From NCBI RefSeq assembly GCF_900100535.1, contig NZ_FNDG01000011.1:1-64000 (forward strand): a DNA stretch of 64,000 bases. The letters run 5' to 3'. Positions 49,490 to 58,038 of the stretch are shown here, one piece after another. The notes beneath the pieces were generated by a model that saw only the letters and a program-made list of their open reading frames with translations, made no database searches and had not been told where the DNA came from. The translations under genes and the position numbers were made by a program. Source of the stretch: Phytopseudomonas flavescens. GTDB taxonomy: Bacteria > Pseudomonadota > Gammaproteobacteria > Pseudomonadales > Pseudomonadaceae. Numbering within the stretch: the first letter of the stretch is position 1; each line of letters starts with the position of its first letter.

Positions 49490-50383
49490 TCAGGCCGGCA
49501 GTGGCCGGTAGGGGGATTCGTCGGTGGGTGGCCGGGCGAAATGACGTTTGTATTCGCGGCTGAACTGCGAGGCACTCTGGTAGCCGACCCGATGCGCCAC
49601 CTGTGCCACGCCGAGGCCTTCGCCCATCAGCATCTGCTGAGCCTTGAGCAGGCGAACGCGCTTGAGGTACTGCATCGGCGAAAGCAGCGTGGTGCGCTTG
49701 AAATGCTCGTGGAAGGTCGATTGGCTCATGTTGGCGCGGCTGGCCAGTTCATCGATGGTCAGCGCCTCGGCGTAGTGCGTGCGCAGGTGCGTCAGCGAGG
49801 CGGCGATGCGCGCGAAGGCGCCCTGCTGTTCGACCAGTGCGCGCAGGGCACTGGCCTGGTCGCCCTTCAAGGCCATGTACAGCACTTCGCGTAGCCGTGC
49901 CGACCCCAGCACCCGGCAGTCCTGCTCGTCGTGCAGGCAGCGCAGGAGGCGCTCGACACTCTCGCCCATGGCAGGGGCGAGGGCGACCGAGGTCATCGAT
50001 TCCGGGGTCTGGGCGCGGATCGCCCGATCCGCTGGCAGGTCCATGCTCTGTACCAGCTCGCCGAGTACCAACGGGTCGATCGCCACCGCCACGCCCAGTA
50101 GCGGCGCTTCCTTGGTGGCGAAGGTTTCGCAGAGGAAGGGCACCGACAGCGCCTGCACCAGGTAATGCCCGGCGCCGTATTCCAGGGTGCGTGGGCCAAG
50201 ACGCGCGAGCTTGCGGCCCTGGGCGAGGATCATCAGGCTCGGTTCGTAGATCTGCGGGCTGCTGGCGACATAGTGATCCCAGGACAGCACCTGCACGCCC
50301 GGCAGGCGGGTGTCGACGAAGCCCGGGCGTGTGGCGAGCGGACGGATGAGGGCGCAGAGGGCGGCATTGGTGGCGTCGGACAT
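49490..50383 (-). CDS. AraC-family regulator with AraC_N domain (YqhC-like)
   Basis: 297 aa. The N-terminal cupin-like AraC_N domain (YEPSLMILAQGRKLARLG, YGAGHYLVQALSVP) is followed by the double HTH (LTIDELASRANMSQSTFHEH; VAQVAHRVGYQSASQFSREY). This architecture occurs in E. coli YqhC, an aldehyde-responsive activator of the alcohol dehydrogenase yqhD. Here the divergent neighbour is also an alcohol dehydrogenase, so control of that gene through the shared 169-nt gap is likely. Confidence 0.88.
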   Translation of the reverse strand: MSDATNAALCALIRPLATRPGFVDTRLPGVQVLSWDHYVASSPQIYEPSLMILAQGRKLARLGPRTLEYGAGHYLVQALSVPFLCETFATKEAPLLGVAVAIDPLVLGELVQSMDLPADRAIRAQTPESMTSVALAPAMGESVERLLRCLHDEQDCRVLGSARLREVLYMALKGDQASALRALVEQQGAFARIAASLTHLRTHYAEALTIDELASRANMSQSTFHEHFKRTTLLSPMQYLKRVRLLKAQQMLMGEGLGVAQVAHRVGYQSASQFSREYKRHFARPPTDESPYRPLPA

Positions 50384-50552
50384 GGGCTGGTCGCCGGACG
50401 ATTGGACATGCCTATGGTGGCAGATCTGCTAACTACTTTCGCCGAAACCGATGCATGCCGGAGGATTGGGCATGAGTCGCGGAGAAATGCCCATCGGCAC
50501 GGGTGTCTTTGGCAGGGACAATGCGCGGCCTTTCCACCCGCGGAGAAGCGCC

Positions 50553-51605
50553 ATGTTCAAAGCCATCGGTTACGCCGCCCAGTCGGCCTCCACCCCTCTC
50601 GCCCCGATTACGTTCGAGCGCCGTCAGCCGCGTGCCGACGATGTGGTCATCGAGATCCTCTACTGCGGTGTCTGCCATTCGGACATTCACCAGGCCCGCG
50701 ATGAATGGGGCATCGCCGTCTACCCGCTGGTGCCTGGCCATGAGATCGTCGGCCGGGTCACCGCCATTGGTGGCGATGTCAGACAGTATGCCGTGGGTGA
50801 CATGGTGGGGGTCGGCTGCATGGTCGATTCCTGCCGCCAGTGCGAGGCGTGCCGCCGCGACCTGGAACAGTACTGCCTGCAAGGCCCGACGATGACCTAT
50901 GCCTCGCCGGACCGTATCGATGGCGGCAACACCATGGGGGGCTACTCGAGCAGCATCGTGGTCAGTGAGCATTTCGTGGTACGCATTCCCGAGGGGATGG
51001 ATCCGGCTGGCGCGGCGCCGATCCTCTGCGCGGGCATCACTACCTACTCGCCACTCAAACTGCATGGGGTCAAGGCGGGGGATCGCGTCGGCATTCTCGG
51101 CATGGGCGGGCTGGGGCACATGGGGATCAAGCTGGCCAAGGCGCTGGGCGCGGAAGTGACGCTGTTTACCCGCTCGCCAGGCAAGGCTGACGAGGCGCAA
51201 CGCCAGGGCGCCGATCACGTCATCGTCTCCACCGACGAGGCGCAGATGCAGGCGGCCGCCGGGCATTTCGATTTCCTGCTGGACACCATCCCGGTGCCCC
51301 ACGACCTGAATCCCTACCTGGAAACCCTCAGGTTCGACGGTGTGCACATTCTGGTCGGGCTGATCGAGCCGCTGGATACTGCGTTGAAGGCCGAGCTGCT
51401 GGTGATGAAGCGACGAGTACTGGCCGGGTCGCTGATCGGCGGCGTCGCAGAAACCCAGGAAGTGCTGGATTTCTGCGCCGCCCATGGCATCAGTTGCGAT
51501 ATCGAGTTGCTCGACATCCGCCGGATCAACGAAGCCTACGCACGCATGATCGCCGGTGACGTGAAGTACCGCTTCGTCATCGACATGGCCACGCTCGGAG
51601 ACTGA
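50553..51605 (+). CDS. Zinc-dependent alcohol dehydrogenase (YahK/cinnamyl alcohol dehydrogenase type)
   Basis: 350 aa; NAD(P)-dependent interconversion of aldehydes and alcohols. Catalytic zinc ligands include Cys41 and His63 (PGHE) and the LCAGITTYSPL cysteine. The four structural-zinc cysteines lie in CMVDSCRQCEACRRDLEQYC, and the cofactor loop is GMGGLGHMGIKLAKALGA. The ATG at 50553 follows GGAGAAGCGCC. It is divergent from the YqhC-like regulator, which suggests an aldehyde-detoxification module. The native substrate cannot be read from sequence. Confidence 0.92.
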   Translation: MFKAIGYAAQSASTPLAPITFERRQPRADDVVIEILYCGVCHSDIHQARDEWGIAVYPLVPGHEIVGRVTAIGGDVRQYAVGDMVGVGCMVDSCRQCEACRRDLEQYCLQGPTMTYASPDRIDGGNTMGGYSSSIVVSEHFVVRIPEGMDPAGAAPILCAGITTYSPLKLHGVKAGDRVGILGMGGLGHMGIKLAKALGAEVTLFTRSPGKADEAQRQGADHVIVSTDEAQMQAAAGHFDFLLDTIPVPHDLNPYLETLRFDGVHILVGLIEPLDTALKAELLVMKRRVLAGSLIGGVAETQEVLDFCAAHGISCDIELLDIRRINEAYARMIAGDVKYRFVIDMATLGD

Positions 51606-51650
51606 GAGCCAGGCCGGTTCGCGCCGGTCGAGGTGGCTACGGCGTCTCCT

Positions 51651-51998
51651 TCACGCGGCATCCAGCAGGCGACGGCGCACCTGGTCGTAGGCGATCCACA
51701 GGGCCAGGGCGATGCTGATGCCGCACAGGTTGGCGAGGATGTCCAGGTGGCTGAACTCGCGGTGCGGTTGCAGGCTGTGCTGCAGCCACTCCAGCAGCGG
51801 CGCCTGGAGGTACAGCAGGCCCCACAGCAGCCAGCCCGGAGTGCGGGCAAAGGCGATGCGGCTGACCAGGGCCAGGCCGGTGAACGCCGCCAGGTGGAGG
51901 AATTTGTCCGACTCCTCGAACAGATCCGGCGGCGGTTCCGGGCGGAAAAGGCCGTAGGCCATCACCGCACAGCAGGCCAGGAATAACAGTTTGCTCAT
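51651..51998 (-). CDS. VanZ-like family membrane protein
   Basis: 115 aa with about four hydrophobic segments and the VanZ-like signature around FEESDKFLHLAAFTGLALVS, PLLEWLQHSLQPHREFSHLD and ILANLCGISIALALW. The ATG at 51998 follows AAGGAACGCTAC, a good ribosome binding site; the longer in-frame upstream extension is composed of non-conserved residues and was dropped. Convergent with the alcohol dehydrogenase. Function unknown; the related teicoplanin-resistance role does not apply here without van genes. Confidence 0.8.
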   Translation of the reverse strand: MSKLLFLACCAVMAYGLFRPEPPPDLFEESDKFLHLAAFTGLALVSRIAFARTPGWLLWGLLYLQAPLLEWLQHSLQPHREFSHLDILANLCGISIALALWIAYDQVRRRLLDAA

Positions 51999-52384
51999 GT
52001 AGCGTTCCTTTTTCTTCGCGATCCGCGCCGCCGGTTGTTTCGCAGGTGTCTGCAGGCGCCTGTCGGGCGTCAAGATAAAGCCCGTGGGTGACGGCGCCGG
52101 GTAAAAACAGCAAAATGCCGGCCATGCCTGGCTGTTGAAAGCCCAAGCGAGGTAGCCAGCGTCAGGCCGGTAACGGCACGAAGGCGCTGGTGGCGAGCGA
52201 TAAGCAGGTATGTTGGGCCTGTCCTGACACCGATGGCAACGCGCGTTCATGGATGCAGGCGGTAGAGGTAGCGTGGCGCAGGGAGCCAGGGCCGAGGTGG
52301 TCTTTCAATGGTTTGTTCGACAGCGAGCCTTATCCGCGCCGCTTGCGTGAGCCTGAACCTGATTGTGGAGTCTTAGTTTCTCTT
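51999..52384. other. Intergenic region without a supported gene
   Basis: This 386-nt gap between the divergent VanZ-like gene and the sugar-nucleotide reductase gene holds open frames only as upstream extensions with no family support. Promoters for both genes must be here but none is clear by eye. Confidence 0.4.
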
Positions 52385-53269
52385 ATGCGCATGCGCCTGT
52401 TGTTGCTGGGTGGTGGCAGTACGCTGGGTCGGGCGTTGATTCGCCTGGGAGCCGAAGAAGACATCGGTTTTCTCGCTCCCCGCCCGCCTGCCCAGGGTTG
52501 GGATGCTGCCAGCCTGACCCAACTGGTCGACGATACCCGCCCCGACGTGGTGATCAACCTCGCCTATTACTTCGACTGGTTCCAGGCCGAGCAGGTCGGT
52601 GAAGAGCGCTTCGCTGCCCAGGAGCGTGCCGTGGAGCGCCTGGCCGAGCTTTGCCAGCACCACGACATTCGCCTGCTGCAGCCGTCCAGCTATCGCGTCT
52701 TCGACGGTACCCGTGCCACCGCTTACAACGAAAAGGACGAGGCGCACCCGCTCGGCTTGCGTGGGCAGGTGCTGACGCGCATGGAGCAGAGCGTGCGAGC
52801 CTCGTGCCCACGGCATGTGCTGCTGCGTTTCGGCTGGTTGCTCGATGATAGCCCGGACGGCTTGCTGGCCCGTTTTCTGCGCCGTGCGGAAAGCGAGGAG
52901 GCGCTGTTCCTGTCTGATGACCGGCGTGGCAACCCGACCCCGGTGGACGACGCCGCCCGCGTCATCCTCGCGGTGCTCAAGCAACTCGACTGTGCCGCGC
53001 CGCTCTGGGGCACCTATCACTACGGTGGCCACGAGGCGACCACCTCGCTGGCGCTCGGCCAGGCGATCCTGAGCGAAGCACGGCACCTGCGCCACAACCT
53101 GCTCGAGGATATCGCCGGACAGGCTCACGCCGTACGGGCAGACGCCGCCGAGGAGCCACAGCACGCGGTGCTGTCGTGCAAGAAGATCCTTCATACCTTC
53201 GGTGTCAAGCCGCGCGCCTGGCGCGCCGGACTACCGAGCCTGCTGGAGCACTATTATCGCCATGTCTGA
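52385..53269 (+). CDS. Sugar-nucleotide reductase, RfbD-like short-chain dehydrogenase
   Basis: 294 aa with an N-terminal Rossmann fold (LLLLGGGSTLGRALIRLG) and the NAD(P)-binding and sugar-nucleotide features of dTDP-4-dehydrorhamnose reductase relatives (DTRPDVVINLAYYFDW, LLQPSSYRVFDG, RNPTPVDD-like segment). The usual YxxxK is not obvious, so catalysis may differ. The ATG at 52385 is preferred; a second ATG follows two codons later. The end overlaps the next epimerase gene by 8 nt, and the pair sits beside oprG as in P. aeruginosa. Substrate unknown. Confidence 0.8.
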   Translation: MRMRLLLLGGGSTLGRALIRLGAEEDIGFLAPRPPAQGWDAASLTQLVDDTRPDVVINLAYYFDWFQAEQVGEERFAAQERAVERLAELCQHHDIRLLQPSSYRVFDGTRATAYNEKDEAHPLGLRGQVLTRMEQSVRASCPRHVLLRFGWLLDDSPDGLLARFLRRAESEEALFLSDDRRGNPTPVDDAARVILAVLKQLDCAAPLWGTYHYGGHEATTSLALGQAILSEARHLRHNLLEDIAGQAHAVRADAAEEPQHAVLSCKKILHTFGVKPRAWRAGLPSLLEHYYRHV

Positions 53270-54191
53270 TCGGCCCATCCTGGTTACCGGCGGTGCCGGA
53301 TTCATCGGCTCCAACCTGGTCGATACCCTGCTGGCGCGCGGACACCGCGTACGCGTGCTGGACAATCTGTCCATGGGCAAGCTGGCCAATCTGCCGGTGA
53401 ACGATCCGCGGCTGGCTTTCATCGAAGGCGACGTGGCGGACGCCGGGCTCGTCAGTCGGGCCGTGGCCGGCTGTGGCGCGGTGGTGCATCTCGCCGCCGT
53501 GGCGTCGGTGCAGGCGTCGGTGGACGATCCGGTCAGCACCCACCAGAGTAATTTCATCGGTACCCTGAACATCTGCGAGGCCATGCGCGAGCACGGCGTG
53601 CGACGTATGGTATTCGCCTCCAGCGCCGCGGTGTATGGCAACAATGGCGCGGGCCAGGCGATCGACGAAAGCACCGCCACGGCGCCGCTGACCCCCTATG
53701 CGGCGGACAAGCTGGCCAGCGAGCATTATCTGCAGTTCTACGCGCGCCAGCATGGCCTGGAGCCGGCGATCTTTCGCTTCTTCAACGTCTTCGGCCCGCG
53801 CCAGGATCCCTCTTCGCCGTATTCCGGGGTGATCAGCATCTTCACCCAGCGGGCCCTGCAGGGCCTGCCGATCAGCGTATTCGGCGACGGCGAGCAGACC
53901 CGCGATTTCTTCTATGTCGCCGATTTGGTCGAGTTGCTGCTGCAGGCGCTGGATGCCGAGCAAGTCGCTCAGGGGGCGGTGAATGTCGGCTGGAACGAGA
54001 CGGTGAGCCTCAAGCAACTGCTGGCGCAGATCGGCGAACTGCTCGGTGGCCTGCCGGCGGTTACCCACCTCGATCCACGCCCGGGCGATATCCGTCATTC
54101 CCGTGCAGACAACGGCCGCCTGGCCGAGCACTACCAGTTGCCGGCGCAGACCACGTTGCGCGACGGGCTGGCTGCGTTGCTCAATAGCTGA
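53262..54191 (+). CDS. NAD-dependent sugar-nucleotide epimerase/dehydratase
   Basis: 309 aa extended SDR. TGGAGFIGSNL is the NAD loop, ASSAAVYGNNG and TPYAADKLASE carry the Ser and the Tyr-x3-Lys catalytic residues, and FNVFGPRQDPSSPYSGVIS is the substrate region typical of UDP-glucose 4-epimerase relatives. It overlaps the reductase gene by 8 nt (ATGTCTGA), so the two act together, most likely on a nucleotide sugar for surface glycan. No glycosyltransferase is nearby. Confidence 0.88.
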   Translation: MSDRPILVTGGAGFIGSNLVDTLLARGHRVRVLDNLSMGKLANLPVNDPRLAFIEGDVADAGLVSRAVAGCGAVVHLAAVASVQASVDDPVSTHQSNFIGTLNICEAMREHGVRRMVFASSAAVYGNNGAGQAIDESTATAPLTPYAADKLASEHYLQFYARQHGLEPAIFRFFNVFGPRQDPSSPYSGVISIFTQRALQGLPISVFGDGEQTRDFFYVADLVELLLQALDAEQVAQGAVNVGWNETVSLKQLLAQIGELLGGLPAVTHLDPRPGDIRHSRADNGRLAEHYQLPAQTTLRDGLAALLNS

Positions 54192-54207
54192 GCCGCCATA
54201 TCCCTGA

Positions 54208-54242
54208 AACGCAGAAAGCCGGCAATGCCGGCTTTCTGCGTT
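54208..54242. terminator. Bidirectional hairpin terminator
   Basis: A perfect 16-bp stem AACGCAGAAAGCCGGC/GCCGGCTTTCTGCGTT around AAT lies 16 nt after the epimerase stop. The T run is short, but the stem is very stable. Confidence 0.65.
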
Positions 54243-54312
54243 ATGGGTCTTTGACAAGACGTAAGGGGGCATTCGATCTGGTGGGCTAAAGCGGATCGCC
54301 GCCCGCCCATCC

Positions 54313-54357
54313 GGGAGCGGGCCGCGCCCGCAATTCGCGCGCATGGCGCGCTCCCAC
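54313..54357. repeat. REP-like extragenic palindrome
   Basis: GGGAGCG (54313-54319) pairs with CGCTCCC (54350-54356); inner GC-rich arms GGGCCGCGCCC and GCGCGCATGGCGCGC form further stems. The GGGAGCG...CGCTCCCAC form is common between Pseudomonas genes. It lies between convergent genes. Confidence 0.6.
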
Positions 54358-54410
54358 GATGGCGAACGCTGATTGTTCGCTATCGTCTTATGGCGGGCTT
54401 GATCAGGTTC

Positions 54411-55103
54411 TTAGAACTTGTAGCCCAGGCCGACCATGTAGACGAACGGATCGACGTCCACATCGACCTTGGCGCGCACGCCCAGTGCCGTGTTGTTCAC
54501 GTAGGCGGTGGTATCGATATCGATGTAGCGAGCCTGGGCGTTGATCATGAGGTTGTCGGTCAGCATGTAGTCCGCACCCACCTGCCAGGCCAGGCCCCAG
54601 GAGTTCTTCGCCCGGAAGTTGTCGAAGCCGGCCGCGGTGGCGCTGCTGCCCACGTGCTCGTCGTAGATCCAGGTGTAGTTGATGCCGCCGCCGACATAGG
54701 GCTGGAAGGCCGACTTGGCATCCAGCGGGTAGTACACCAGGCTCAGGGTGGGCGGCAGGTGTTTGAGGGTGCCGAGTTTGCCGTTGGCGGCGTCCAGCGC
54801 CGTACCCTTGATCTTCACGTCGTGCTCGAAGGGGCTGGCGGCGAGGAGTTCGAGGCCCAGGTGGTCGGTGAGCATGTAGGCGAAGTTGAGGCCCAGCTGG
54901 GTGTCGCTGCTCATGGTCGCCTTGCCGCCCAGGTCGGCACCGGCGAGACCGCCGCGATCGACCTTGATCGTGGAACTGTCGGCTTCCGGATTGACCGTGA
55001 TGGCGCCTGCGCGAACCAGAATATCTCCAGCCTGGTGCGCCTGCGCCACAGGGGCCGCCAGCGCCAGGGCGATCAGCGAGGCAGAGAACAGCGACTTGTA
55101 CAT
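54411..55103 (-). CDS. oprG: Outer-membrane protein OprG (OmpW family)
   Basis: 230 aa. Signal peptide ends at AQA; the mature protein starts HQAGDILVRAGAITVNPE and ends YMVGLGYKF, the OmpW-family eight-strand barrel with a C-terminal Phe for BAM recognition. OmpW/OprG barrels let small hydrophobic molecules pass the outer membrane. In P. aeruginosa oprG is induced without oxygen through ANR; a matching site lies about 71 nt upstream of the start here. Confidence 0.93.
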   Translation of the reverse strand: MYKSLFSASLIALALAAPVAQAHQAGDILVRAGAITVNPEADSSTIKVDRGGLAGADLGGKATMSSDTQLGLNFAYMLTDHLGLELLAASPFEHDVKIKGTALDAANGKLGTLKHLPPTLSLVYYPLDAKSAFQPYVGGGINYTWIYDEHVGSSATAAGFDNFRAKNSWGLAWQVGADYMLTDNLMINAQARYIDIDTTAYVNNTALGVRAKVDVDVDPFVYMVGLGYKF

Positions 55104-55173
55104 GGTGAGCTCCTAACGGGTCATGCGAGTAATCTCGGATGACTCCAGCTTAGACGCCCTGGTCGGCTATCCC

Positions 55174-55187
55174 TTGACTCAGCTCAA
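55174..55187 (-). promoter_or_regulatory. Candidate ANR/FNR box upstream of oprG
   Basis: TTGACTCAGCTCAA matches 8 of 10 fixed positions of TTGATnnnnATCAA. It lies 71 nt before the oprG start codon, a usual distance for an ANR-activated promoter. Known ANR control of oprG in P. aeruginosa supports it. Confidence 0.5.
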
Positions 55188-55227
55188 TGCCAGGGGGGGG
55201 TACGGGGTGCGACCTTTTGCCACGGTG

Positions 55228-55749
55228 TCAGTTGGCCGGCAGCTCGTAGGGGTAGATCTTGTCCGCTGCCATCTGGTAGCCGACCTCGGCCAGCTCGCTG
55301 CTGCTGTGCTCGACCTTCAGTGGGCCCTCGATCCAGAACGGCTGGTATAGCGCGTCGAGTAGCACGCCCAGTTCGGCGGTGACATGGATGATCTGGTTGG
55401 AGGGTGGTGGCGGCACGTGGATGCAGGCGCCGAAGTACGGCACCAGCAGGAACTCGGTGACGCGGCCTTCCTCGGTCACGTCCAGCGGCACGATGTAGCC
55501 CGGAATCTTGACCTGCCGGCCGTCCATCGACTGGACCACCGGTGCGGACGGAAACTGCTGCAGAGAAGCGGCGCCCCCTTCGGACAGCGCGTCGCCCAAC
55601 TGCGACATGTCATGCATCGGCGTCATCTGGGCGATCTGCGGCGGTGCATCCTTGGGGATCAGCTCCTGCCAGTTCAGCGTACGCAGTTCGGCTGCCCACA
55701 GCGGAGCCGCCAGGGTCATGAGAAGGGCGATGAGCAGGGCGCGGAACAT
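55228..55749 (-). CDS. DUF3299 exported protein of the zinc operon
   Basis: 173 aa with a signal peptide (MFRALLIALLMTLAAPLWA). The DUF3299 core contains LNWQELIPKD, VKIPGYIVPLDV and LVPYFGACIHVPPPPSNQ, the last with Cys and His that could bind metal. It is the final gene of the ZrgA-like/ABC operon and corresponds to PA4066 of the zinc-starvation operon PA4063-PA4066. A 139-bp repeat element separates it from the permease gene. Confidence 0.85.
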   Translation of the reverse strand: MFRALLIALLMTLAAPLWAAELRTLNWQELIPKDAPPQIAQMTPMHDMSQLGDALSEGGAASLQQFPSAPVVQSMDGRQVKIPGYIVPLDVTEEGRVTEFLLVPYFGACIHVPPPPSNQIIHVTAELGVLLDALYQPFWIEGPLKVEHSSSELAEVGYQMAADKIYPYELPAN

Positions 55750-55799
55750 GGAACTACCTCTTGATTGAAAACGGCCCCGCTGCCGGCTCCGAATATTCA

Positions 55800-55938
55800 G
55801 AACCTATTCACGATTGTGCGAGCTAGAGCCCTGCAAGGCGAAAATAAGCGAGGAAGCGGAGTTTACCGATGTAAATGAGCTTTCCGAGCTTGTTTTCAAC
55901 GCCGCAGGGCCGACGCGCAGCCGATCGTGAGTAGGTTC
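55800..55938. mobile_element. MITE-like non-autonomous element, 139 bp
   Basis: Terminal inverted repeats GAACCTATTCACGAT (55800-55814) and, on the other strand, GAACCTACTCACGAT (55938-55924) differ at one base. TCA stands directly outside both ends (55797-55799 and 55939-55941), consistent with a 3-bp target duplication. The interior is itself an imperfect palindrome (GCCCTGC...GCAGGGC, CGAAAATAAGC...GCTTGTTTTC). No ORF. The right-hand TCA is the stop codon of the permease gene on the reverse strand. Confidence 0.75.
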
Positions 55939-57201
55939 TCAGAGGCGGATGGAAAGACCATCTGCTAACGACTGCCGATAGGCCCGCCAGGCCGGTACGC
56001 AGCCCATCAGCAGAGCGGCCGCCAGAATAGCGCCGAGCAGCGTCCACTCATAGGGTGTCGGTGCACTCAATGGCAGATACAGCCCGTAGTTGGCCTGCAC
56101 ATAGCCCTGTGCACTGGCGATGCCGCCGTACAGCAGGGCGACACCGGCGACCGCGCCAGCCACGGCCAGGGAGAAGGCTTCGAGGATCAGCAAACTGGCG
56201 ACATGCCACGGCCGTGCGCCCACCGAACGCAGGATGGCCATCTCCCGGCGCCGCTCGTTGAGGCTGGTGAGGATGGCCGTGAGCATGCCGATCAATCCGG
56301 TCAGCACGACGAACAGCGACACCACGAACAGCGCCTTCTCCGCCGTGCCCATCAGGCTCCACAATTCCTGCAGGGCAACGCCGGGGAGAATCGCCAGCAG
56401 CGGTTCGCCACGGTACTCGTTGACCTCGCGCTGGACGGCGAAAGTGGCGATCTTGCTCTTCAGACCGAGCATCACCGCGGTGATGGCCTTGGGCTGCAGA
56501 TTCATCTCGCGGGCCTGTTCGGCACTGATCTTGCCAGCACTGCGGGCGGGGACACCGTTCTGCCAGTCGACGTGCAGCGCCTCCATGCCCTCCAGGGAAA
56601 TATGCAGGGTGCGATCCACCGGCGTGCCGGTGCGGGCGAGGATGCCGCTGACCACGAACGGCTTGTCATCGTGTTGCTGCAGGCTGATGGCCGCCACCCC
56701 ATGGGACAGCACCAGTTTGTCGCCGAGCTTGTAGTTCAGGGCCTGGGCCACTTCGGCGCCAAGCACCACATCGAACAGATCATGAAAGCGTTCGCCCTGG
56801 GCAACCTGCAATGCCTGGCCACGACCGTAGTGGTAATGGTCGAAATAACCCACGTCGGTGCCCATCACCCGGTAGCCGCGGTGCGAGTCGCCCAGGGAAA
56901 TCGGGATGGCCCAGTCGACCTGGCGGTGTGCGGCGAGCTTCTCGAAGCTGTCCCAGCGGATGTTGTTGGTGGCGTTGCCGATGCGGAACACCGAGTACAG
57001 CAGCAGGTTCACGCTGCCGGAACGGGCGCCGACGATCAGGTCGGTGCCGCTGATGGTATTGGCGAAGCTGGCCCGGGCTTCGGTGCGCACTCGCTCCACC
57101 GCGAGCAGCAGACACACCGACAGGGCGATGGCGAAGATCGTGAGCAGAGCGGTGAAGCGGCGGTTGGCCAGGCTGGCCAAAGCGAGTCGTAACAGGAACA
57201 C
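55939..57201 (-). CDS. ABC transporter permease (MacB/FtsX type) of the zinc operon
   Basis: 420 aa. One N-terminal TM (FTALLTIFAIALSVCLLLAV), a large periplasmic domain and three C-terminal TMs of the FtsX fold (LFVVSLFVVLTGLIGMLTA; AFSLAVAGAVAGVALLYGG; LLGAILAAALLMGCVPAW). This is the LolE/MacB layout, not a classic importer. It starts at GTG 57201, one base after the ATPase stop, giving VFLLRLALASLANRR. The stop codon lies at the edge of the MITE-like element and may be a product of its target duplication. Corresponds to PA4065. Confidence 0.9.
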   Translation of the reverse strand: MFLLRLALASLANRRFTALLTIFAIALSVCLLLAVERVRTEARASFANTISGTDLIVGARSGSVNLLLYSVFRIGNATNNIRWDSFEKLAAHRQVDWAIPISLGDSHRGYRVMGTDVGYFDHYHYGRGQALQVAQGERFHDLFDVVLGAEVAQALNYKLGDKLVLSHGVAAISLQQHDDKPFVVSGILARTGTPVDRTLHISLEGMEALHVDWQNGVPARSAGKISAEQAREMNLQPKAITAVMLGLKSKIATFAVQREVNEYRGEPLLAILPGVALQELWSLMGTAEKALFVVSLFVVLTGLIGMLTAILTSLNERRREMAILRSVGARPWHVASLLILEAFSLAVAGAVAGVALLYGGIASAQGYVQANYGLYLPLSAPTPYEWTLLGAILAAALLMGCVPAWRAYRQSLADGLSIRL

Positions 57202-57202
57202 C

Positions 57203-57910
57203 TCAGACCTCCAGGGGCTTGCTGGCGCGGTTGAGTTCAGCCAGCGACAGGCTGCGGTCGAACAACGTGGCCAGGCTCTGGTCGTGGCTGACGAACAGCA
57301 GGCTGGCGCCGACATCACGGCATTCGCCGAACAGCAACCCGAGGAAAGCCTGACGTGCATCGGCGTCCAGCGCCGACGTCGGTTCGTCGGCGATCACCAG
57401 TTCCGGTTGGCCGATCAGTGCGCGGGCGGCGGCTACGCGTTGCTGCTGGCCAATGGACAGCGAGTCGGCGCGCCGCTCGAGCAGCTCGGGGCGCAGGCCC
57501 AGGTGTTCCAGCAGGCGGCTGGTAGCCTGATCCACGCTGCCATAGCGCTGCGCCGCACGTTGTGCGCGGAGCTTGGAGAAGCGGCAGGGCAGCTCGACGT
57601 TGGCGCGAACGCTGAGAAAGGGCAGCAAGTTGAATTGCTGGAAGATGTAGCCGGTGTGGTCGACGCGGAAACGATCCCGGCGCGCGGCCGAGAGGGCGGC
57701 GAGGTCCTCGCCGAGCAGGCGAATGTTGCCTCGGCCAGGCTTCTGCACGCCGCCGAGCAGGCCGAGCAGGGTGGTCTTGCCACTGCCGCTGGGGCCCTTG
57801 AGGAACAGGGTCTCGCCGCGCTGCAGATGAAAGTTCGGAATATCCAGAAGCTCGTCCTGGCCGGGCCAGGCGAAGCCGAGGTCGGTGAGTTCGATCAGTG
57901 CTGAGGTCAT
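57203..57910 (-). CDS. ABC transporter ATP-binding protein of the zinc operon
   Basis: 235 aa. Walker A GPSGSGKTT, signature LSIGQQQRVAAARAL, Walker B LVIADEP and switch His (FVSHD). Closest in type to LolD/MacB ATPases, which pairs well with the FtsX-type permease one base downstream. The ATG at 57910 is the family start (MTSALIELTDLGF). Corresponds to PA4064. Confidence 0.92.
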   Translation of the reverse strand: MTSALIELTDLGFAWPGQDELLDIPNFHLQRGETLFLKGPSGSGKTTLLGLLGGVQKPGRGNIRLLGEDLAALSAARRDRFRVDHTGYIFQQFNLLPFLSVRANVELPCRFSKLRAQRAAQRYGSVDQATSRLLEHLGLRPELLERRADSLSIGQQQRVAAARALIGQPELVIADEPTSALDADARQAFLGLLFGECRDVGASLLFVSHDQSLATLFDRSLSLAELNRASKPLEV

Positions 57911-58038
57911 GGGGGCTGCTGGCGATGGAGATGACGGGGGCAAGTGTGCCAGTCATGGGCGCGAAATGCTGACCCGAGGGGTGTTGCATGGCATGTGCGA
58001 ATGCGGACGCCTCCAGCAGGAGGCATCCGCCAAGCGGA

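Noticed and set aside
51651..51998. VanZ-like gene as a glycopeptide-resistance determinant
   Set aside because: VanZ-like proteins are widespread in Gram-negatives and no other van gene is present.
56203..57192. A 329-codon forward frame opposite the permease gene
   Set aside because: The reverse permease has a clear FtsX fold and fits the operon; the forward frame is a shadow.
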